A stretch of 64,000 nucleotides of DNA, from positions 2,494,001 to 2,558,000 of the forward strand of contig NZ_LS483370.1 of NCBI RefSeq assembly GCF_900475285.1. Reading direction: 5' to 3'. Both the position numbers and the translations under genes were made by a program. The DNA comes from Pseudomonas taetrolens (lineage in GTDB: Bacteria; Pseudomonadota; Gammaproteobacteria; Pseudomonadales; Pseudomonadaceae). The notes under the pieces were generated by a model that ran no database searches, was not told the DNA's origin, and worked only from the letters and a program-made list of their open reading frames with translations. Shown here piece by piece: positions 51,056-60,283 of the stretch; position 1 is the stretch's first letter; every line of letters begins with the position of its first letter.

Positions 51056-52609
51056 ATGTATCGCTTGGCTCATATCAGCTTGGGTATCCAGGGATTGCTG
51101 GATCAACAGATTGCATTACGTACGGGCGGGATTTTTTGGGTAACGATCGATCAATCGGCCGATGCACGTCTGCTCGTCAGGCAGTTTCTTGAAGCCATAC
51201 CCGAACACGTACCCGCCACACTGGTCTGTGGTGCTGGCTCTGTGCAGCCTCTCATCAGCGATCTTGCCCCTGATCGTGGCCCCGACAAGCTCAGGTTGTT
51301 CGAGATCGCCCCAAAGGTCATCGAACAGGGGCTGGCGACACTGCCGCGAGATCTGGCCCGGACAGGCATTGAACAGGGCTGCCAGATAGCACTGGTGGCC
51401 CCCTCGAATAGCTGGGCCGACACTGTATCCGTCAGCCACTTGCAACGCTGGTGCGAACGCCTGCGCCCATGGTTGAAGGCTCGCGATGCAACATTGCTGG
51501 TGATCGCCCACGGCGAAGCCTCCCCATTGCATGCCAGCCTGTTGCAACTCAACGAAACCCTGTCCGGCTTGAGCCGGCTGTATCGCCACAATGGCGACAT
51601 TCGTTACCAGCTGCACTTCTGGCACAACGCTATGGGTGTCAGCGCCGGCCAGGAGTTCAAACTGTCGATTCAGGACAAGACCCTGACCCTGATTCCGCAA
51701 ACGGCTGTCGACACCCAGCCTCGCGTGGCCGACGACCAGCATGTCTACCTGGCTGAACGCGCCGTGCTGGAGGGCACGCCCTCGCTGTCCAGGCACTGGT
51801 ACCTGTTTGAAAGTCGTGAAGCGTTGCTTGAACAAGCCCGGACTGCACGCGCGGCGACCATCATCGTGGGTATAGACAATAGCCACCAATTACTCGAACT
51901 GGCGCAGCAACTGCACGACTTGCGAGAGCGCTGTGGACCTGCACTGAAAATTGTCGTGCGCGAAATGGAGCCCGCCGTGCGCTATCGCGATGAGCGTCTG
52001 CTGCTCGCCTGCGGCGCCAATATCATTGTTCCCGACGGCACTCTGCTCTCGCGGTTTCTGAGCCTGATCGAGAGCGTCCAGGGTCAGCGTTGGCAACATA
52101 CCCGCAACAGCGACTTCGCCACGCTGCTCGAACGCCAGCGCCCGCCGCAGATCCGTGGCCTGGTCAATCCCCGCGAGTTCTATGAGACCGTCGAACAGAT
52201 CTATGCCGACAGCCTGGGTGAAGTCACCCACCAGTTGGTCAAGTTCCAGCCCGTACAGGGCCTGGACGAAGACGTGTTCCTGAACCAGATGTGCCTTCGA
52301 CGCTTTGGCGACATCGCGTGCCTGCTGAACGGCGACTTGTACCTGTTCCTGTTCGCCTGCCGCGCCGATGGTCTGGACCCTGCCCTGGGCAATATCTGTC
52401 GCCTGCCCTGGCATGATCTGTTTGTTGAGCGACAGGTGCTGAGCGGTATCGCCGACCTGTCCGAAGACGCCCTCATGCAAGCTCCGCCGGGGGCTGCACA
52501 TTGGCATATTCCCGTCGAGAGCTTCGTCACTCCCTCCCCCGGGAGCAACAGCCGCACACCGCTCAAACCTCAACCCATCACTTTACCCCTGCGTGAGCCA
52601 CAGCCATGA
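51056..52609 (+). CDS. bcsE: Cellulose biosynthesis c-di-GMP-binding protein BcsE
   Basis: 517 residues, close to E. coli BcsE, with a degenerate receiver/NTPase-like N-terminal part and a C-terminal GIL domain. The c-di-GMP-binding RxGD motif is Arg416-Phe-Gly-Asp419 in CLRRFGDIACLLNGDLYLF, almost the same position as in E. coli (Arg415). BcsE binds c-di-GMP and, with BcsF and BcsQ/R, boosts the synthase complex. The start follows a run of seven G that touches the ATG, so Shine-Dalgarno spacing is abnormal. No other start is available nearby. It overlaps bcsF by four bases. Confidence 0.93.
   Translation: MYRLAHISLGIQGLLDQQIALRTGGIFWVTIDQSADARLLVRQFLEAIPEHVPATLVCGAGSVQPLISDLAPDRGPDKLRLFEIAPKVIEQGLATLPRDLARTGIEQGCQIALVAPSNSWADTVSVSHLQRWCERLRPWLKARDATLLVIAHGEASPLHASLLQLNETLSGLSRLYRHNGDIRYQLHFWHNAMGVSAGQEFKLSIQDKTLTLIPQTAVDTQPRVADDQHVYLAERAVLEGTPSLSRHWYLFESREALLEQARTARAATIIVGIDNSHQLLELAQQLHDLRERCGPALKIVVREMEPAVRYRDERLLLACGANIIVPDGTLLSRFLSLIESVQGQRWQHTRNSDFATLLERQRPPQIRGLVNPREFYETVEQIYADSLGEVTHQLVKFQPVQGLDEDVFLNQMCLRRFGDIACLLNGDLYLFLFACRADGLDPALGNICRLPWHDLFVERQVLSGIADLSEDALMQAPPGAAHWHIPVESFVTPSPGSNSRTPLKPQPITLPLREPQP
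52378..52385 (-). other. KOPS octamer
   Basis: GGGCAGGG on the - strand inside bcsE, pointing toward dif. Confidence 0.6.
52532..52539 (-). other. KOPS octamer
   Basis: GGGGAGGG on the - strand inside bcsE, pointing toward dif. Confidence 0.6.
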
Positions 52610-52806
52610 CGTTCCTGGAACTGATCGATGTCATCGTTTTGACTGGCGTCGTCACCGTACTGTTAACGCTGTTCTGGCAGCGCATACGGGCGTTTGTGAA
52701 AAGCCATCTGGAGCAATACCTGTCGCCCCGGTATCTGAAATCCTGCGGCGTGCGACGCCGTGCGCCTGCCAGTCCTTCATTGAGAGCGCCTGATGAGTCT
52801 GTTTAA
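52606..52806 (+). CDS. bcsF: Cellulose biosynthesis protein BcsF
   Basis: 66 residues with one membrane helix (LIDVIVLTGVVTVLLTLFW, about 5-23) followed by a basic cytosolic tail with VKSHLEQYLSPRYLKSCG. Length, topology and position between bcsE and bcsG match E. coli BcsF, which anchors BcsE to the membrane and links it to BcsG. It overlaps bcsE by four bases and bcsG by fourteen. Confidence 0.9.
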   Translation: MTFLELIDVIVLTGVVTVLLTLFWQRIRAFVKSHLEQYLSPRYLKSCGVRRRAPASPSLRAPDESV

Positions 52807-54436
52807 GCCCGCCTCACCGGCCTACAAAATTGCCGGTGCCTGGCAAGGCCTGGGCGCCTGGAACCTGTATTTTCTGGGCAAGTTCCTGCTGACCTGGACC
52901 GGCCACCTGAATTTCCAGGTACTGCCCAACCTGATCTTCGCCGTGGCGCTGCTGATTCCTCTCGGGCGTCCCGTCTGGTCCCGCCTTCGCACGCTGATCG
53001 CCATCCCTGTGGCGGTCGCGCTGTTGTACCAGGACACCTGGTTCCCGCCATTCAGCCGCTTGCTGGCACAGCCGGGGGTGCTGGATTTCTCGTTCGACTA
53101 CGTGGTTGAACTGCTGGGGCGTTTCATCGACTGGCAAGTGTGCGCCTTGCTGCTGTTGTTAATTGTTGGCTATGCCTTCGTCAATCAATGGCTGCGCCTG
53201 ACCACACTCACCGTTGTCGGTTTTGCCTGGCTCAGCATGGGCAACCTGCAATGGCTGCTGCCACCGGCAGCGGCCCCGCTGGTGGCCGGCACTCAAACCG
53301 GCGCGGTGACACAAGGCAATGCCGGTGAGCCGGACGACGCCACCCTCAATAGCTACCTTGAAACTTTTTACAAAACAGAGGCGCAACGTCAAGTCGAATT
53401 CAAGACGGCAGCTGTCACACCGCCACCCTTTGACTTGCTGGTGATCAACATCTGCTCCATGGCCTGGGATGACCTGGATGCCGTGGGCTTGCGTGAAAAC
53501 TCGCTGTTCAGCCAGATGGACGTGATCTTCGACAACTTCAACTCGGCCACGGCTTACAGCGGCCCGGCGGCCATCCGCCTGTTGCGCGCCAGCTGTGGCC
53601 AGACAGCCCACACACAGTTGTACAAGCCGGCGCCGGATCAGTGCTTCCTGTTTGACGACCTGCGCAAACTGGGCTTTTCGGACGAGCTAATGCTCAACCA
53701 CACCGGCGAGTTCGATGGCTTCCTCCAGGAAGTCCGTGATCAGGGCCAGTTGCCACCGCCTGCACTGGGCGTTGTGCCTTCGGCCCTGCCACGCACCTAT
53801 GTGGGCTTTGACGGTTCACCGATCTGGCGCGACCGCGACGTGCTGAGCAAGTGGTGGCAACACCGCCTGAGCGAAGACAAGCCCAACATGGCGCTGTTCT
53901 ATAACACCACCAGCCTGCATGACGGCAATCGCCAGGTGCAGCGCGATGGCGGCACCAAACCGGCTGATTACAGCAGCCGGGCGCAGGTGCTGCTCGATGA
54001 CCTCAACGCCTTCATCAAGGAACTGGAAAAGAGTGGCCGCCGAGTGGTCGTGGCGATCGTGCCCGAGCATGGCGCTGCACTGCACGGTGACCGGATGCAG
54101 ATTTCCGGCATGCGTGAAATCCCGAGCGAGTCCATCACCCATGTCCCGGTGGGCATCAAGCTGATCAACATGGGCGGCAACGGCCAGGCAGCACCGGTGC
54201 ATATCACCCAGCCCAGCAGCTATCTGGCTGTCGCAGAAATCATTGCGCGGCTGTATGCCGACCCGGCCTTGAGCGATGGCCAGAGCATGGATTGGTCGAA
54301 GCTGCTGACGGATCTGCCGCAAACACAAAAAGTTTCGGAGAACTCCGGAACCGTCGTGCTCGACTACAACGGCAAGCCTTACGTGCGAATCAAGGAGGAC
54401 GGTGGATGGCTACCTTACCCACAGCGTTTCAAATAA
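52793..54436 (+). CDS. bcsG: Cellulose phosphoethanolamine transferase BcsG
   Basis: 547 residues: N-terminal membrane helices (about 25-180) and a periplasmic alkaline-phosphatase-fold domain. The zinc ligand Cys221 (NICSMAWDD), nucleophile Ser256 (ATAYSGPAAIRLLRASCG) and Glu425-His426 (IVPEHGAAL) correspond to Cys243, Ser278, Glu442 and His443 of E. coli BcsG. It transfers phosphoethanolamine from lipid to glucose units of the nascent polymer, so the product should be pEtN-cellulose. It overlaps bcsF by 14 bp and bcsR by 31 bp. Confidence 0.94.
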   Translation: MSLFKPASPAYKIAGAWQGLGAWNLYFLGKFLLTWTGHLNFQVLPNLIFAVALLIPLGRPVWSRLRTLIAIPVAVALLYQDTWFPPFSRLLAQPGVLDFSFDYVVELLGRFIDWQVCALLLLLIVGYAFVNQWLRLTTLTVVGFAWLSMGNLQWLLPPAAAPLVAGTQTGAVTQGNAGEPDDATLNSYLETFYKTEAQRQVEFKTAAVTPPPFDLLVINICSMAWDDLDAVGLRENSLFSQMDVIFDNFNSATAYSGPAAIRLLRASCGQTAHTQLYKPAPDQCFLFDDLRKLGFSDELMLNHTGEFDGFLQEVRDQGQLPPPALGVVPSALPRTYVGFDGSPIWRDRDVLSKWWQHRLSEDKPNMALFYNTTSLHDGNRQVQRDGGTKPADYSSRAQVLLDDLNAFIKELEKSGRRVVVAIVPEHGAALHGDRMQISGMREIPSESITHVPVGIKLINMGGNGQAAPVHITQPSSYLAVAEIIARLYADPALSDGQSMDWSKLLTDLPQTQKVSENSGTVVLDYNGKPYVRIKEDGGWLPYPQRFK

Positions 54437-54645
54437 GTGCCGATATCCTTTCGCGCAATGAGCGGGCCGATGACATCGCACGACTCAAGTCGATGATGGA
54501 TTTACCCGAACTCGGGTACGTCGATGTCTCGGCACACATGGAGCTGTTACAGGCCTTTGAGCGCTGGCCGCTACTGGCGCACCTCAAGATGCAGTCGCGC
54601 CCGCCTCGGCCCGACGCGCAACAAAGCCTTGAGGAAGCCCCATGA
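54406..54645 (+). CDS. bcsR: Cellulose biosynthesis regulator BcsR (YhjR)
   Basis: 79 residues beginning MATLPTAFQISADILSRNER, with DDIARLKSMMDLPELGYVDV and AFERWPLLAHL, the order of the short BcsR/YhjR proteins. In E. coli BcsR binds BcsQ and the synthase and is essential for the complex. The ATG at 54406 follows GGAGGACGG, inside the bcsG 3' end. A longer frame from 54292 is rejected because it has no such site. Its stop overlaps the bcsQ start (ATGA). Confidence 0.88.
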   Translation: MATLPTAFQISADILSRNERADDIARLKSMMDLPELGYVDVSAHMELLQAFERWPLLAHLKMQSRPPRPDAQQSLEEAP

Positions 54646-55361
54646 TTGCGTTGAGTCTGCGGGGGGTACGCGGCGGTGTGGGAACCAGTTCAACCCTGGC
54701 CGGCCTGGCCTTTGCCCTGCATGCACTGGGTCAAAGAGTGCTGGTAGTCGACATGTGCCCGGAGAACGCCCTGGGCCTGCATTTCAATCTGGATTTTGCG
54801 CAACACGCGGGCTGGGCCCGCGCGACCCTCGATCAACAACCCTGGCATCAATCGGCCTGGAGCATCGAATCGGGACTGTGCGTGCTGCCTTACGGTGAAC
54901 TACATGCCCATGAGCAAGACCGGCTTGATGCGCTGCTGCTGACACAGCCGCAGCTGTGGAGCCAGCGTCAGGTGGCGCTGACCGAGGGGTTTGACTGGAT
55001 ACTGTTTGACCTGCCGCAACGCTTGCCCGGCCACGCCGCAAACCCGCGATGCGACTTTTCCATCACGGTGGTGAACGCGGATGCTGCTTGTCATGTGTTG
55101 CTGCAGCGCCAACCTGAACCGATGCCGCTGCTGATCAATCGCTACGACGTCGCCTGCCAGTTGCAACGGGATCTGGTGCTGATCTGGCAACATCGCTATG
55201 CGCAAACGCTGGTCCCCATCAGCCTGCATGCCGACGAAGCCATGAACGAAGCCCTGGCCCGACGCGAGCCCGTGGGCCGCTATGCACCGGGCAGCCTGAT
55301 TGCCCAGGATGTCATCAGCCTTGCCAGCTGGTGCCTGCTGCGCGGCAGGAGGCCTGAATGA
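54642..55361 (+). CDS. bcsQ: Cellulose synthase accessory ATPase BcsQ
   Basis: 239 residues of the ParA/MinD SIMIBI class. The deviant Walker A reads RGGVGTSSTLAGL (residues about 8-20), so the signature Lys of KGGVGK-type loops is Arg in the first position and the second Lys is Thr. VLVVDMCPENALGLHFNLDF follows as the Walker A' region. BcsQ forms a complex with BcsR at the inner membrane and localises the synthase. It overlaps bcsR and bcsA by four bases each. Confidence 0.92.
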   Translation: MIALSLRGVRGGVGTSSTLAGLAFALHALGQRVLVVDMCPENALGLHFNLDFAQHAGWARATLDQQPWHQSAWSIESGLCVLPYGELHAHEQDRLDALLLTQPQLWSQRQVALTEGFDWILFDLPQRLPGHAANPRCDFSITVVNADAACHVLLQRQPEPMPLLINRYDVACQLQRDLVLIWQHRYAQTLVPISLHADEAMNEALARREPVGRYAPGSLIAQDVISLASWCLLRGRRPE

Positions 55362-57961
55362 GCGAGCGCTGGTTCCCTTATACGTATTTGCGACGCGAGC
55401 AGAACTGCACCCGCTTTACGGCTTTCATCCTGGCAGTGATTCAAGCCCTGGGCTGGGTATGCCTGCGCCTCGAGTCACCCAACTGGAAAGCCTTGCGTGC
55501 ACAGCGGCGACGCTTGTATCCGCACCTGATCGACAAGCGTCCGACCATCGGCGACCCTCTGCGCTATGTGATCCAGACCGTCTGGCTACTGCTGGTCCGT
55601 CCGATCGAGGCTGATCCGACCCGCCGTTTGCGCAGGCGCCGACGCCTGCGCAGCCATGTGCAGGCCATGCTCAATGTGGTGCTGCGCCCGTGGGAGTTGC
55701 TGTCCAACTCCTTCGAGCACTTGCCCGCCGCCATCGGCCCGCAGGTCACCCAGGGTTCACGCTGGTGGAGCGCGGTGCAATGGCCTCTGCGCAAGGTCCT
55801 GTACATCGCCATCGGCGTGCTGGCCGCCGTGCTGATTTTCATCTGCGTGACCGAGCCGTTCGGCTATCTTGCACAGTTGGTGTTCGTGGTGCTGTTGTGG
55901 GCCATAGCAATGCTGGTCCGGCGCATGCCGGGGCGTTTTCCGACCTTGCTGCTGATCGCCCTGTCGGTCATCGTCTCGTGCCGTTATCTGTGGTGGCGCT
56001 ACACCTCAACCCTGAACTGGAACAACACCCTGGATCTGGTCTGCGGCCTGATTTTGCTGCTGGCCGAGACGTATTCCTGGATGGTGCTGATCCTGGGTTA
56101 TATCCAGACCTCCTGGCCATTGAACCGGCGTCCGGCCCAACTCCCCGCCGATACCCGCGAATGGCCGGTGGTCGACCTGCTGATTCCGACGTACAACGAG
56201 GAGCTCTCGGTAACCCGGGGCACGGTCTACGCTGCGCTGGGCATCGACTGGCCGAAAGACAAGCTGCGCATCCATTTGCTCGATGATGGCAACCGCCCCA
56301 GCTTCAAGACGTTCGCCGAGGAAGTGGGCATCAACTACATCGCCCGCACCGACAACCGCCACGCCAAGGCCGGCAACCTCAACCATGCGCTTACATTGAT
56401 TGACGGCGACCTGGTGGCGATTTTTGACTGCGACCACATGCCCGCGCGTTCTTTCCTGCAGTTGACAGTGGGCTGGTTCCTGCGTGACCCGAAGCTGGCC
56501 CTGGTGCAAACGCCGCACCATTTTCTGTCGCCGGACCCTTTCGAGCGCAATCTGGGTACCTTCCGCAATCGACCCAACGAAGGCGAGCTGTTCTACGGCC
56601 TGGTGCAGGACGGTAACGATATGTGGAACGCGGCGTTCTTCTGCGGCTCATGCGCCATCGTACGACGCAGCGCCATTGACGAAATTGGCGGGTTTGCCGT
56701 CGAAACCGTCACCGAGGACGCCCACACGGCACTGCGCTTGCACCGCAATGGCTGGAACTCGGCGTACCTGCGCATCCCGCAGGCCGCGGGCCTCGCCACG
56801 GAAAGCCTTTCTGCGCATATCGGCCAGCGCATCCGCTGGGCACGCGGCATGGTGCAGATCTTCCGCACCGACAACCCGTTGCTGGGCAAGGGACTGACCA
56901 TCTTTCAACGCATTTGCTACACCAACGCCATGATGCACTTTCTGGTGGGACTGCCTCGCCTGGTGTTCCTCACGGCGCCGCTGGCCTTCCTGCTGCTGCA
57001 CGCTTACATCATCTATGCCCCGGCCGTGATGATTCTGCTGTACGTGTTGCCGCACATGATCCATGCCAGCCTGACCAACTCACGGATGCAAGGCGCCTAC
57101 CGCCAGACATTCTGGGGCGAAGTGTATGAAACGGTACTGGCCTGGTACATCGCGCGCCCGACCACAGTGGCGCTGTTCAGCCCGTCACGGGGCAAATTCA
57201 ACGTGACGGCCAAAGGCGGCATGATGGAAGAAAACCAGTTCGACTGGCAGACAGCCAAACCGTACCTGGTGTTGTCGGTGCTCAATGTGCTCGGACTGGG
57301 TTTTGCTGTCTGGCGAATATTTACCGGGCCCAAGGATGAAATCATCACCATTCTGGTCAGCGTGCTATGGGTGATTTACAACCTGCTGATCATCGGTGCA
57401 GCCGTGGCGGTCGCGGCGGAAGTGCGCCAGGTTCGCCACACTCATCGCGTGCAGACCCGCTTGCCCGGCGCCATCAAATTGGCCAACGGGCACAGCTACC
57501 CCTGTGAACTGGTGGATTACTCCGATGGCGGGGTTGGCCTGCAAGTCAGCCAGGCGCTGCAGCTCTCCGTGGGGACACCGGTGTCGCTGATTCTCCAGCG
57601 CGGCACCCGCGAGTTTGTGTTCCCAGGGATCCTGACACGCTCCAATGAGCTGTTCATGGGCCTGAGCTTTGCCCAGTTGCCGCCAGAACAAAAAATCGAA
57701 TTCGTTCAATGCACCTTCGGTCGCGCCGATGCCTGGCTCGACCATAACAGCGGGTTCGAAGCCGACAAACCGATCCAGAGCCTGAAGGAAATTCTCGCGC
57801 TGGGGGTCAAGGGCTATTACCGCCTTTACGAATACTTGCCTGAATGGATACGCCAGATAGCGCATCCGATCGTTAGCGTCTTTCAGTGGCTGGGCAGCTA
57901 TTTGCCGCGCATGCCCAAAGCGTCCACCCCTCTTATCTCCCGGCCAGTGAGCAAGTCATGA
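55358..57961 (+). CDS. bcsA: Cellulose synthase catalytic subunit BcsA
   Basis: 867 residues: N-terminal helices, GT2 glycosyltransferase core, more membrane helices, and a PilZ domain. Catalytic elements are PTYNEE, LLDDGN, FDCD (356-359), TED (452-454) and the QRIRW product-binding motif (490-494). The PilZ c-di-GMP site is Arg693-xxx-Arg697 with Asp720-Tyr-Ser-Asp-Gly-Gly. It polymerises UDP-glucose into cellulose and extrudes it, activated by c-di-GMP. All active-site residues are present, so the enzyme should function. The start overlaps bcsQ and the stop overlaps bcsB. Confidence 0.97.
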   Translation: MSERWFPYTYLRREQNCTRFTAFILAVIQALGWVCLRLESPNWKALRAQRRRLYPHLIDKRPTIGDPLRYVIQTVWLLLVRPIEADPTRRLRRRRRLRSHVQAMLNVVLRPWELLSNSFEHLPAAIGPQVTQGSRWWSAVQWPLRKVLYIAIGVLAAVLIFICVTEPFGYLAQLVFVVLLWAIAMLVRRMPGRFPTLLLIALSVIVSCRYLWWRYTSTLNWNNTLDLVCGLILLLAETYSWMVLILGYIQTSWPLNRRPAQLPADTREWPVVDLLIPTYNEELSVTRGTVYAALGIDWPKDKLRIHLLDDGNRPSFKTFAEEVGINYIARTDNRHAKAGNLNHALTLIDGDLVAIFDCDHMPARSFLQLTVGWFLRDPKLALVQTPHHFLSPDPFERNLGTFRNRPNEGELFYGLVQDGNDMWNAAFFCGSCAIVRRSAIDEIGGFAVETVTEDAHTALRLHRNGWNSAYLRIPQAAGLATESLSAHIGQRIRWARGMVQIFRTDNPLLGKGLTIFQRICYTNAMMHFLVGLPRLVFLTAPLAFLLLHAYIIYAPAVMILLYVLPHMIHASLTNSRMQGAYRQTFWGEVYETVLAWYIARPTTVALFSPSRGKFNVTAKGGMMEENQFDWQTAKPYLVLSVLNVLGLGFAVWRIFTGPKDEIITILVSVLWVIYNLLIIGAAVAVAAEVRQVRHTHRVQTRLPGAIKLANGHSYPCELVDYSDGGVGLQVSQALQLSVGTPVSLILQRGTREFVFPGILTRSNELFMGLSFAQLPPEQKIEFVQCTFGRADAWLDHNSGFEADKPIQSLKEILALGVKGYYRLYEYLPEWIRQIAHPIVSVFQWLGSYLPRMPKASTPLISRPVSKS

Positions 57962-60279
57962 GTCGTTCATCGAAAAACAAAATATTCGCCAGCCTTGCGC
58001 TGATGACCTTCGCTTCACAGCTGATGTCGGCTCCGTTGCCTTTACCGGGCAGCACGTCTGCGCCACTGCCAAAACCTGCCCTTGAGCAAACGGAACAGGC
58101 ACTGCCCAGCTGGCCGGTGAATTACACGTTCAAACAACTGGGGCGCGACTCAGACACCCTGCTGCTGGGCATCAACAACACTGAGCAAGTGGAGTTCAAT
58201 CTGCGTCGCGACCGGATCGCCAGTGATGCCAGCCTGCAACTGTCGTATACCGCCTCGCCTTCGCTGACCCCGACCCTCTCTCATCTACGGGTTTACCTCA
58301 ATGATGTGCTGATGGGGGTGCTGCCCATCGAAAAAGACCAACTGGGGCGGACCACCACGCAAAAACTGGCGCTTGATCCACGGCTGATTTCTGACTTCAA
58401 CCGGGTTCGCCTGGAATTTATCGGGCATTACACCGATATCTGCGAAGACCCGGCCAACAGCACGTTGTGGGTCAATATCAGCCGCTCCAGCGGAATTACC
58501 GTGCAAGAGCAAGCCTTGAGCCTGCAAAACGACCTGGCGTTTTTCCCGCTGCCGTTTTTTGACCCGCGCAACAGCGGCAAGCTGGAGCTGCCGTTCGTGT
58601 TCGCCGCCAACCCGACCCTGGGAGAACAAAAAGCCGCGGCGATCCTGGCCTCGTACTTCGGCAGCCAGGCCAACTGGCGCGGAGCGAACTTCCCGGTGCT
58701 GTTCGATACCCTGCCGGCCGTGCAAAGCAAAGAAGCGATCCAGCCAACGGTGGTGTTCGCGACCAACGATCACCGTCCGGCCTTTATGAGCGACCTGGAG
58801 AAATTCCCCGCCGTGACTGCGCCCCTGGTCGAGATGATCGACCATCCGGATGCGCCTTACAGCAAGATCCTGCTGGTGATGGGCCGCAACGATGAAGACC
58901 TCGCCGTCGCAGCCAAGGCCCTTGCCCTGGGTGGACATCTGTTGCGTGGCTCGCGGGCAACCATCGACAAGGTTGAAACACTGCAACCGCGCAAGCCCTA
59001 CGATGCCCCGGCCTGGATGCGCACCGATCGCCCCGTGCGCTTTGCCGAGCTGATCGCCTACCCGCAGCAACTGCAGGTCAATGGCTTGCAACCACGTCCG
59101 ATCATCCTCGACGTGAACCTGCCGCCCGACCTGTTTGTCTGGCGCAACCAGGGCATTCCGCTGCGCACCCAGTTTCGCTACACCGCCCCGTCGAGCAACG
59201 ATGATTCCCGCCTGAACATCAGCCTCAACGACCAGTTCATGACCAGCCTGCCCTTGCTGCGCAAGGACACCAGCAGCCTGGAAGAACTGCGGCTCGCGGT
59301 GCTGTCCAACGACTCGGCAAACGCCAATGACAAACTGATCGTGCCCTCGCTGAAAATTGGCGACCGCAACCGTCTGCGCTTTGACTTCAACTTTGCCAGC
59401 ACCCTGAGCAGTGCCCAGCGCGATCGCTGCCAGACCATTCTGCCGGCCAACACCCAGGCGATCATTGACGAAGACTCCACCATTGATCTTTCCGGCTATC
59501 ACCACTACATCAGCATGCCCGACCTCAAGGCCTTTGCCCGCAGCGGTTTCCCGTTCAGCCGCATGGCCGACATGTCCGAATCCATCGTGGTGGTACCCGG
59601 CAAAAGCTCCCCGACTCAAATCAGCACCTTGCTCGAAGCGGTCGCCGGTATTTCCGCCCGCTCCGGCTATCCGGCCTTCGGCCTGCGCTTGAGCGACGAC
59701 TGGAAAACCGCCTCGCAAGAAGATGCCGACCTGCTGTTGCTGGGAGAGATGGCACCTGAGCTGCGCGACAACCCTGACCTCAGCGTCCTGTTGCAACGCC
59801 AGCGCGACATGTTGGTACAGCCCGTGGGCACTACCCGCATCGATGCCAACAATCGCCGCGGCCCGTCTGCTGATGGCCGCAACCTGCCGGCCAACCGTGT
59901 CGAAGTGACCGCTCAGGCTCCGATTGCCGCTATCGTCGGCATGCAGTCCCCCACCCATAATCAGCGCAGCATCGTGGCCCTGCTGGGCAATGACGATGCC
60001 GACTACAGCCTGCTGCGCGAAACGCTGGGCGACAGTGGCAAGCTGGAAGCGATTGCAGGCTCCGTGGCCTTGATTCGCAGCAGCGGTGTCTACAGCCAGC
60101 TGGTGGGCGATCAGTACTTCGTGGGCAACCTGCCGTGGTACTTGCTGTTGTGGTACCAACTATCAGAGCACCCGGTCCTGCTGGCCGTGCTGGCTGTGAT
60201 CAGCGTCCTGCTGACTGCGTTCCTGCTGTGGCGTGCCTTGAGCTGGGCAGCCAATCGTCGTCTGCACAAGGATGACTGA
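57958..60279 (+). CDS. bcsB: Cellulose synthase periplasmic subunit BcsB
   Basis: 773 residues with an N-terminal signal (KIFASLALMTFASQLMSAPLP), a large periplasmic region of alternating carbohydrate-binding-like and flavodoxin-like domains, and a C-terminal helix (HPVLLAVLAVISVLLTAFLLW) anchoring it next to BcsA. It guides the polymer across the periplasm. The true start at 57958 overlaps the bcsA stop; the frame upstream to 57886 is inside bcsA. Confidence 0.95.
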   Translation: MSRSSKNKIFASLALMTFASQLMSAPLPLPGSTSAPLPKPALEQTEQALPSWPVNYTFKQLGRDSDTLLLGINNTEQVEFNLRRDRIASDASLQLSYTASPSLTPTLSHLRVYLNDVLMGVLPIEKDQLGRTTTQKLALDPRLISDFNRVRLEFIGHYTDICEDPANSTLWVNISRSSGITVQEQALSLQNDLAFFPLPFFDPRNSGKLELPFVFAANPTLGEQKAAAILASYFGSQANWRGANFPVLFDTLPAVQSKEAIQPTVVFATNDHRPAFMSDLEKFPAVTAPLVEMIDHPDAPYSKILLVMGRNDEDLAVAAKALALGGHLLRGSRATIDKVETLQPRKPYDAPAWMRTDRPVRFAELIAYPQQLQVNGLQPRPIILDVNLPPDLFVWRNQGIPLRTQFRYTAPSSNDDSRLNISLNDQFMTSLPLLRKDTSSLEELRLAVLSNDSANANDKLIVPSLKIGDRNRLRFDFNFASTLSSAQRDRCQTILPANTQAIIDEDSTIDLSGYHHYISMPDLKAFARSGFPFSRMADMSESIVVVPGKSSPTQISTLLEAVAGISARSGYPAFGLRLSDDWKTASQEDADLLLLGEMAPELRDNPDLSVLLQRQRDMLVQPVGTTRIDANNRRGPSADGRNLPANRVEVTAQAPIAAIVGMQSPTHNQRSIVALLGNDDADYSLLRETLGDSGKLEAIAGSVALIRSSGVYSQLVGDQYFVGNLPWYLLLWYQLSEHPVLLAVLAVISVLLTAFLLWRALSWAANRRLHKDD

Positions 60280-60283
60280 CGCC

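Noticed and set aside
58285..60159. 624-codon frame antisense to bcsB
   Set aside because: Shadow of bcsB codon bias; no ribosome site or recognisable domain.
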